From: Carya illinoinensis | Lineage: Eukaryota; Streptophyta; Magnoliopsida; Fagales; Juglandaceae | DNA length: 64,000 nucleotides | Reading direction: 5' to 3' | Assembly: GCF_018687715.1 (NCBI RefSeq) | Contig: NC_056753.1 | Location: 11,538,501 to 11,602,500 of the forward strand | In this document: piece after piece, positions 56,446 through 64,000 of the stretch | Layout: each line of letters begins with the position of its first letter | How positions within the stretch are numbered: the first letter of the stretch is position 1 | Made by a program: the position numbers and the translations under genes | The notes under the pieces: generated by a model | Told to the model about the DNA's origin: nothing | The model's database searches: none | The model's input: only the letters and a program-made list of their open reading frames with translations

Positions 56446-56672
56446 ACTACAATTGCACCATTTATAGCAGCTATTCTATTACAAGGAATGAAATGACACT
56501 GTTTATAAATTACAAGAATCCAAACGCACCATTACTCTCTTACAAAGAATCAGGGATCTATCCTTCCCCCTTTCCCAATTACTTCAATCTCAACTTCCCC
56601 TGTATTCATGCTTCACTTCCCCAATACATGACAGAAGGGCAGAGTATAATAACAAAATCACAATACAATACT

Positions 56673-59600
56673 TCAATATTCAAAGGAACCCTTGATGCCC
56701 TCAAGGCTCTCCCCCAATGATAGCCTGCAATAAATGAAGATCAAATAAATTGGTATCTAACTAGAAGATTAAGCACACTAGTTGGCATACTGAAAAAATG
56801 ATGGACAAACAACACAATCCATTAAGAAATTATGGGACCAACAAATGTTTTGCGCCAAAAATTTATAAGGTCAACCTATACTCAGATGTTCTAACCCAGT
56901 TTTGGTTCAGTTTAGAAGAAAAGCATAGAAGACATAAAACACATAATTGATTCCACATATATTTTTTATAAACCCATTAGTTGCTCTAATTCTTAAATCA
57001 ACAAACGCAAGTATGCCATTTCCTGTACAATGGAGACCAAATTCCATAACGAGATGGATTATATTTCCTTTGCTGACAACTAGTTCAAGCCCAGAAGAGT
57101 TCACCTCACTTTCAAGCGATGAGTCAAGAAAATTCAAATAAAGCAGCATTAGTGAACAAGAAAATCTGCCTTAACAACTACAACAAGAATCAGTTAAACT
57201 TTGATACCATGATGCATGGACTCCTCTGCTGCCAAGTTTCAAAAATCAAGAGCCCCCGTCTTTTTCAAGTCTAATCCCTAGAACTCCCAACACCTTGCTT
57301 GGTAAGGTGGAACGGGATGGAAAGAAAATCCATGGAATATTCCATTCCTCCATTGCTAGATGCATGCTAGGTACATTGCATTTTGCTAGATCCATGCTAG
57401 GTACATTGCATCCTTAACTGTTATGAATGGGAGCTGGTAACCTTGTATTAAATATCCTAACACTTCAAGTTCTGTCAAATCCCAAGCGGTATTTGGGGCG
57501 TCACAACCAGGATGAACAGGGGGGCCAGACTTAGACAGAGCAGTCTAGCATTAGTTTCATATATGCATCTGTTAAAATTACTTTAATTCATATTTAAGTT
57601 AGCCTTTTATTATTTTTTCATTACTAAAACTTTGAATTTTGTCTTTATTATAAGACTTGGTTTATTTAAGAAGTCCTTTTATAAAGAGGTAATTTATTTA
57701 TTTATGCAAGTCTCTTACCTGGCTTCAATTATAAAAGTACATGACGTCCCTAGCCAATGGGTTGGGGTGTTACATGCCAAACCTTGGTAAGGTGGGGAAC
57801 CCTTTAGACAAAACCCTAGGGAGTAAACCTCGAATACAAAACCCCACATGCCAAAACTATTTAGCTAAAAAGAAGGTGGATTAAAACTTGTTTCTTTTAA
57901 AACCTCGAATACAAAACGCCACATGCCAAAACTATTTAGCTAAAAAGAAGGTGGATTAAAACTTGCTTCTTTTATTAGTAAAAGGAGAAGTGGATTAAAA
58001 TTTATTAATTGTATAGACATAATAAACCTGTCAACATCCTTTGCAAGACTGCCATTAACTGAAGAATTCCTAATCAAACTCAAAAAAGTGCTTCCATCTG
58101 GAGCTCATTTGGCTGTATTTTCACGTTATCTTCCTTTGAGCCGATAAGTGCATTGCAAGAATTGTTGTAAAATCTACTAATCGGACAAAAGAGACCCACC
58201 AAAATGAGAAAATGAGGGCGAGCTATAAGGTGGTAATGCAATTTGGTATTTGTACACCCAACATCGCTTAGGGAATTTTCATAGTAAGGGCAGTTAGGTA
58301 ACACTGTCATGGAATTAGGGCTCGTTAGGAAACCCAACTCATCTACCCATTCCACACCAGATTGGCATAAGGGTTCTTCCTAACCAACCCAAGAAGGGTA
58401 GCATTGGGTAAAGAACACTAATTTTTTAGGTTTTTGTTATCCCCAAACAATGCACTCACCAATGAAAGTCAACTATTAAAACATATGCTGCAAAAAATTA
58501 CTTCTATGTCACATATCGTTGGCTTAAAATTACCCATTTAAATGAGATTCCATAAAAAATAATGCTACTACAATTGCATAGAAAGACCACAAGCAAAACC
58601 AAGTTGAGCATGGTGTAGCCATACCATGAAAATTATATGGTTTCTTTCCAACCAAAGAACAGACACTGGAAGCCGGAAGCGGCAAAGAAAAAGGTAGAGA
58701 GAACACTTCACAATAGGGCCAAACAAGGCCGTTGGTCTACCAAAAGTTTTACTTTATTTGAAACATATATGCGTCACTGAGTTTGAGTTTGTTTTAGAAT
58801 TAAAAAAAAAAAAAAAGAAGAAGGAAGGGGGGGGGTGGGTTGGGGTGGGGTGGTTGGTCTATGGCATGAAAGAAATATTCAGCTCAAGATGACCCCTCGT
58901 GGATTCAACAGCTAAACAGGTGAGTATTCTTCCCAAAGGTTGGACCTTAAACTTGAAGGCTTCATCAGTATTCCTTTCCGAATGCAAGCCACTGCTTACA
59001 GGAAGACTCTCATGACTTACATGCTACAACATGTAATCTTAGATAAATTGAAGGTTATGCCATATTTAAATAGTTTATTCAGACAGAGAACAGAGAATAC
59101 GTTATAGGTGACAGCTTTTTTGGGGAAGGGAAAGGAGAGGAGGGAGAAGAAACAAAACTTAAAAGGGAACGATAGTAGGCCAAACCCTTCTAGGATATAT
59201 GGAAGCTGTTTGTCTGTGTTCAAGAAATAGTTTTAACCAGGTTTTAGATAAGAAAAGTAAAACTCACAAGTGAGATATTTTCAATCATTTGTTTTTAGCA
59301 CCTTGAAAATGGGAATCGGTTTTGAGAGCCGCCATTATGTTCTCATAAAACAGCCAACTTTAGTTACAGTTTTCAAAAAGCTAAAAATATTTAACACCCA
59401 CCCAAGATGAAATCTTCCGACCATATCTCTGCTTATGAAAAAAAAGTGTTCAAGAAATAGTTTTAACCAGGTTTTAGATAAGAAAAGTAAAATTCACAAG
59501 TGCGATATTTTCAATCATTTGTTTTTAGCACCTTGAAAATGGGAATCTGTTTTGAGAGCCGCCATTATGTTCTCATAAAACAGCCAACTTTAGTTACAGT

Positions 59601-60719
59601 TTTCAAAAAGCTAAAAATATTTAACACCCACCCAAAATGAAATCTTCCGACCATATCTATGCTTATGAAAAAAAATGTTCAGAGCACAGTTCTGAACAAG
59701 CCAATAGCTTCACAGATAACCCAGCAAGAGATTACCCAAGAGATGGAGAGGAAGGAGGGGTTATTTCTCTGAGCGGTGGGCACCATGTATATATCTTAAC
59801 TACGCCTTAATCCCAAATCAACTGGGGTCACTGATATAATAATATGCACCTTTACAAATAAAATTTACGGTTCCCACAAATCTCTAACTTACTTGTGCAT
59901 GCAGTACTTGAACTCTTGGCTCCGAACCAGATCTTTCTCACCTTCCTCGAGCTACATTTCAAAACCAAAATCAACGGTTTTAAGCAAAAACTGGACAAAG
60001 GTCATAGAATCCTATTCTCTTTAATAAAGGAATGAGTCAACCCATATAGTCAATCTCACCGGATCGCTTGCATAAATGAGTTCGTAACAAGGCAGAGCAA
60101 GGCATTGCAGAGCACAATTCTCCTTGGCTATCATTGAAGACTTGCATTTCCATCCCCACAATCCCCTAATCCCCACAAGCGCAAAGAAATTCACTTAGTC
60201 AACCGATTACTGTCTTTGAAGTGATCAACTCTAAACACTAGACCTTTAATTAATTTTTTACCAGTCTATTGAAGTGTGTATCTTATCCCCAGGATCAGTG
60301 ATCCTGCATGTCAGGATCAGTGATCCTGCATGTGGAATATCAAGAAGCGTATAAACCCAACAATTAAACACAGATTCAAAAAGAAAAAGAAGATAAAATA
60401 AAAATATTATATTACAAAAAAGGGTACCTCTCAATATCAGCATAGCACTCGTTCTTCTTCTGCCTAACCTCAGTGTCCTGTGTATTCCCAATAAGAAAAC
60501 TACTAAAATTAGTATAAGCCAAAGAGGAGGAGAGGTTAAACTGATCGAAGCAAAAAGGGGAAAAAAGGAGAAGGGATTGATTGGGCATACGGAGATGGGG
60601 TGTTTGGCGATGACTGCATGAGACAACAGCAGATTGCAAACTAAAAAAACCACAAAAGAAGAAGAAGACGAAGACGATGATGAAGATGAATTCAGAAGAA
60701 GATGCTCCTTAGTGGCCAT
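56673..60719 (-). CDS. Small secreted/anchored Cys-containing plant protein, 5 exons, 131 aa, function unknown
   Basis: Exons on the - strand: 60719-60591, 60477-60428, 60165-60060, 59951-59893, 56724-56673 (TGA). All junctions are GT-AG and keep the frame. Residues 1-43 hold an 11-Ser run followed by a hydrophobic helix (FVVFLVCNLLLSHAVIA), which looks like a signal peptide or anchor. Then come VRQKKNECYADIE, GLWGWKCKSSMIAKENCALQ, CYELIYASDPLEEGEKD, SQEFKYCMHKLSLGESLEG and a short acidic-aromatic end. I remember this motif set from small uncharacterised plant proteins; no activity is known to me. Cys number and spacing suggest disulfides in a secreted domain. Found by following splice sites; the continuous frame 60258-60719 reads into intron 1. 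Confidence 0.85.
57826..57975 (+). repeat. 75-bp tandem duplication
   Basis: Two nearly identical units, 57826-57900 and 57901-57975, both starting 'aacctcgaatacaaaac' and differing at a couple of bases. Confidence 0.85.
59217..59676 (+). repeat. 230-bp tandem duplication
   Basis: Units 59217-59446 and 59447-59676, each starting 'gtgttcaagaaatagtttta', with only a few mismatches by eye. Recent local duplication in an intron. Confidence 0.88.
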
Positions 60720-61729
60720 TTTGAGATCGGGTTTTTGAATTGCGGATTTTAGTATGTATGCCTTTCTATTCAGAACCAGGCTTTCTGGACCGGAGCATAG
60801 TTTTGAATTCTGCTACAGAATTTTTAGTTTAGGTGTAGTACCAGATATACAATACATTACTACTCATGAGCCTATAAACCACACGTCTCAGTTTTTATTT
60901 TTTTAAATTTTTATAAAATTTACTCCTTTTAAATTAATTCAATTTTTCTATCCATTATTCATATATTAAAAATTTAATAAAAAAAATTAAAAAAATAGAT
61001 AACGTGTGATGTATGAGTTTATATTTAGAATATTTCTTAATTATAATGGAAGCAGCTATTATGCCGCTTGAGGTATACCGCAGGGCGTAGCACCCAGTTG
61101 TAATTTAAAAAAAAAAAATTCTTTCACATTTTTTAATTATTTTATTAATTATTAAATATAAAAAATATATATTTTTAATTATTAAATAAAAAAAATTCAG
61201 CAGTACAGTATAACAATACAAATGGAGCGGCACAACAGCATCTTCTTTATTACAATATATCTTTACTTTGTTTTATTTGTTATTTCTAAGCTATTTTTAT
61301 TTCAAATTCTACTCCTTTAAATCCGTTTCGGCTAATTCCAAGTCATTTTGTTCAAATTACATTCCCTTTCATTTTAGTTAGCGATAATTTTATTATTATT
61401 ATTTTTTATTTAGATGGCATTTTTATAAATCTTAAATTTAGATATAATTCATATAATATTAAAATTTATAAATAATTTATATAATTTAATTTTTTTTTTA
61501 AATTATCTCTAATTGTTTACTGATAATATGTAAATATAGATTAGCATAATTATTTTGTTCATAGTGTTGCTCATAGATTAGTAGCCCAGGTAATAAGTAT
61601 AGTATTTTATATATTAATAATAGGCAATATAACCAGTCATATGTATTAATTAATAAAAAGATAAGCATAAAAAATATAAATAATAATTACAATAAGATTA
61701 ATTCTTAAAGATTTGAGGGAAAAGACATA
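60720..61729. other. Upstream of the small gene: AT-rich, no gene
   Basis: Would contain the promoter of the - strand gene. 60890-61560 is strongly A/T-rich. No clear TATA box assigned and no coding frame seen. Confidence 0.4.
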
Positions 61730-62340
61730 AAGAAAATATCATACAAGGGAATTGTTTCAGAAGTGAGATGGAGAGAAGGAAAGAGCATAGGATAAGATTT
61801 TTCTGAATGCCCTCCTTTATTTTTAGACTTCCTTCTTATATACACTTAAAACAGTAACTTTATACACAGTAATCTAAGAATGGACACCCAAAGTTGTTTG
61901 TCTTCATGCGTCGGTGAATAATTGATATCTGACGAGTGGACCCAATAATGCTTCCTTTAGTCGAAAGTATTTTTTTCTTAAGTGTCAGCTAGCTGGAATA
62001 ATTGAGAGAGCAACAATAATTCTTCTTGTAATTTTGTCTTAAGGCTTATGTTAGAGTTACATCATAATCTGAGAGTCATAATCATTCAGATTGAACAAAT
62101 CTTGAGAGTTCATTAGACGGATTGAATGGAGAGATGAATTGGCCTGAGAAGGAGAGGCCGGTTGAGTTAGCGATGATGTAGCTTGTTGTGATAGAGATAA
62201 TCTGCCTTGATGAAGTGATGAGTCTTCTTCATTATCACTATTTGAAACTTATGACAATACCTCAACTAATTTCTTTAAATCTTTCTTATTAGTAATGGAT
62301 GCTAATTGGATCTTAAATCTATTTCACTGGACTAGAACTT
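61730..62340 (-). other. Possible LTR or endogenous pararetrovirus fragment
   Basis: On the - strand a Ser/Gln-rich reading frame (about 62330-62075, one internal stop) ends, and about 230 bp later comes a TATATAAGAAGGAAG box (about 61836-61852) preceded by GACG- and AAGACAAACAACTTT-like words. A late coding end followed by such a promoter is the layout of caulimovirid genomes, but an LTR retroelement would look similar. No RT or movement protein is present in the window. Confidence 0.3.
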
Positions 62341-62809
62341 TAGAGATTTTGATAACTTTTTAAAACATTTTTATAACATGATCATAATTATACTTCTCAC
62401 TTGATGAAGATTTAGCATGTTAAGAACATAATGGTGTTGAAAGAGGGATGAAGTTTGATAACACATTCTCATTTCATGATTCAGTTTAGTTTTGTTTTAA
62501 GGAAGAAAATGAGAAGTAGCGATCAATGTTTTAATGTGGGTGGATAATCATTTTGGGATGAGAAATTTTTAAAACTTTCTTAGAGAGAGACATGAAGAAG
62601 AAAAGGCTCAGGTCCATAATGATTCCACCACAGTAAAAACCATTGTGGGAGTGTTATAATTTTCTATAATTTGTCAAAGTGGAGGAGTCAGTGTAACTCC
62701 TGTCCTTGGGGTGAGACCTTTAGAAAATGATTTAAGAAAGACTTCATTTATTAAAGAGTCTGAGCATACATACATTCTTTGTTAGCATGCATACATTCTT
62801 TCTTATCAC

Positions 62810-63650
62810 TTTCATTGGCCGTAGTACACTGTTATGCCCCGTGTGCGAGGGTTAACAGTCTTTTGGACCTTGATTCCACCCATAACCACGGGTTAGGAAT
62901 CAATTCCATCAGGATACAGCACTAGGTGCATTACCAGTACTACTTATCCAGCATTATAATCTGCACATTCATTCATTCGGTACCCATACATACATTCATG
63001 TGACCGTTATGTATTTTCATATATAAAACATTCAGTCCTTCCATTCATTCAGTCCTTTCAGTGCTTTTCATTATTCTTTTCAATCCATTCAGTTCATAAG
63101 CATCATTTAAAAGTATAAGCTCAAATCTCGACATTTAAAAGCAGCCTTTGAAATCATGACATAAGTATCGTTTAAAACATCAGTTCATGACATCATTTAA
63201 AAGCATCATTTTTCATAGGGGCATTTTAAAATCTTTCTTCACGTCCTTTAAAATATCGCTTAAAGCATGAGGCGTCAATCTTACATTTCATTTCGTGAAA
63301 ATACATCCAATACTTACTGCGTATAACATCCATTCACATGCATATACTTAATACTTTAGGGTGCATAAAAAAGGGGTTGTCAAGGAGGGCCGTTACATAC
63401 TCATACTTGAAAACTTATACTTAGCATTCTTTCTTAAAATATTGTCCATTTCATTTCGTAAAAGAAAAGCATTTCATTTTCATTTTCATATATTTAGAAA
63501 ACTCTAGAAGAGTATGAACGTAATACTTACCTAGATTTCATGCCATATTCATTTCATGTAGTCCATTCATGTACGTGTTAGATGGCAACCTACATGCATA
63601 CACATAACCTTAACGTCATCCTCAATCTAGTACATAAGCAATGATGACTT
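62810..63650. other. Probable LTR-type repeat DNA
   Basis: Rich in repeated 'cattcattc', 'catttcattt' and 'aaaagcat' words with a 'gccccgtgtgcgaggg' block at 62837. No coding frame. Resembles long plant LTRs only in general character. Confidence 0.35.
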
Positions 63651-63674
63651 GCAAAATTTAATATTACAGATTTT

Positions 63675-63906
63675 ACAAGTTCGCTCGAGCGGAGGCTTTT
63701 GGCCGCTCGAGCGAATTCAGGCAGATTCAAACGCTCGACTGCCGCTCGATAGGGAGCTCGAGCGGGTTGCTGAAAAACAAAGATCGCTCGAGCGGAGACA
63801 TTGGCCGCTCGAGCGAAATCAGGCAGAGTCGAACGCTCAATAGGACGCTCGAGCGAAGTCAGGCAAAGTCGAACGCTCGATGTGCGCTCGACACCCCGCT
63901 CGAGCC
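63675..63906. repeat. CTCGAG-rich repeat
   Basis: About 230 bp holding at least eight CTCGAG or CGCTCGAGCG palindromes plus recurring 'gaa(a/t)tcaggca(g/a)a' and 'gaacgctcga' words at irregular spacing. GC content is much higher than the surroundings. Probably part of an LTR or satellite-like block that continues past the window. Confidence 0.75.
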
Positions 63907-64000
63907 AATATCGTATTTTGACAGATTTAAGGTTTTCCGCCGTCACACCATATAAAAAAGAATTTTTCATTCTAGGGCCGTGACTTTTGACTGGAGAACA

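Larger units (their letters stand above)
56725..59892. other. Intron 4 of the small gene, with two tandem duplications
   Basis: No further exon seen. Contains a 75-bp tandem duplication (57826-57975), a G-rich stretch at 58820-58850 and a 230-bp tandem duplication (59217-59676). Confidence 0.6.

Noticed and set aside
60258..60719. Continuous 153-residue - strand frame
   Set aside because: Only its first 43 codons match the spliced gene; the rest reads through a good GTATGC donor into intron.

Overview
The window is nuclear DNA of a flowering plant, most likely a woody eudicot. The signs are many canonical GT-AG introns, very long introns filled with plant L1-type LINEs, Ty1/copia and Ty3/gypsy remnants, MITEs, and AT-rich intergenic DNA. 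A Fagales/Juglandaceae source is a weak inference from remembered repeat families and is not proven by the sequence.

Two host genes can be reconstructed end to end. (1) On the + strand, 3330-52058, a 33-exon gene encodes a type IIB autoinhibited Ca2+-ATPase, closest to the plant ACA9 group. Every splice junction I traced keeps the frame. The predicted protein is 1091 residues with all P-type ATPase motifs present. Two of its introns (4 and 16) use GC donors. (2) On the - strand, 60719 down to 56673, a 5-exon gene encodes a 131-residue secreted or membrane-anchored Cys-containing protein of unknown function. The two genes are convergent.

Layout: 1-4112 is a large interrupted inverted repeat whose right arm carries ATPase exon 1 and whose left arm carries a decayed, oppositely oriented copy of the same exon. 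Intron 1 (3543-13760) holds a near full-length 5.6 kb L1 element with a 17-bp target-site duplication, a broken ORF1 and an intact 1376-residue ORF2. Intron 6 holds a reverse-oriented LINE remnant split by a 1.6 kb non-autonomous element with a 9-bp duplication. Intron 17 holds a Tourist-like MITE. Intron 18 holds a LINE inside a LINE, the inner one cut by a Ty3/gypsy fragment. Intron 23 (7.3 kb) holds a reverse LINE inside a forward LINE, an ACCGG-ended AT-rich element, and a second LINE cut by a copia gag-only fragment. Intron 27 holds another reverse LINE. Intron 30 holds a reverse copia RT/RNase H remnant. Right of the ATPase lie another ACCGG-ended element, a LINE 3' end, a Ty3/gypsy gag-protease remnant, the small gene, a possible pararetrovirus/LTR promoter region, and a CTCGAG-rich repeat at the right edge.

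How it fits together: the ATPase is a compact gene (about 3.3 kb of coding sequence) spread over 48.7 kb by repeated insertions that all landed in introns and left the reading frame open. I found no new multi-gene system. The most unusual structure is the head-to-head duplication of exon 1 and its upstream region, which could alter promoter activity or give hairpin RNA. No rRNA, tRNA or CRISPR was seen.
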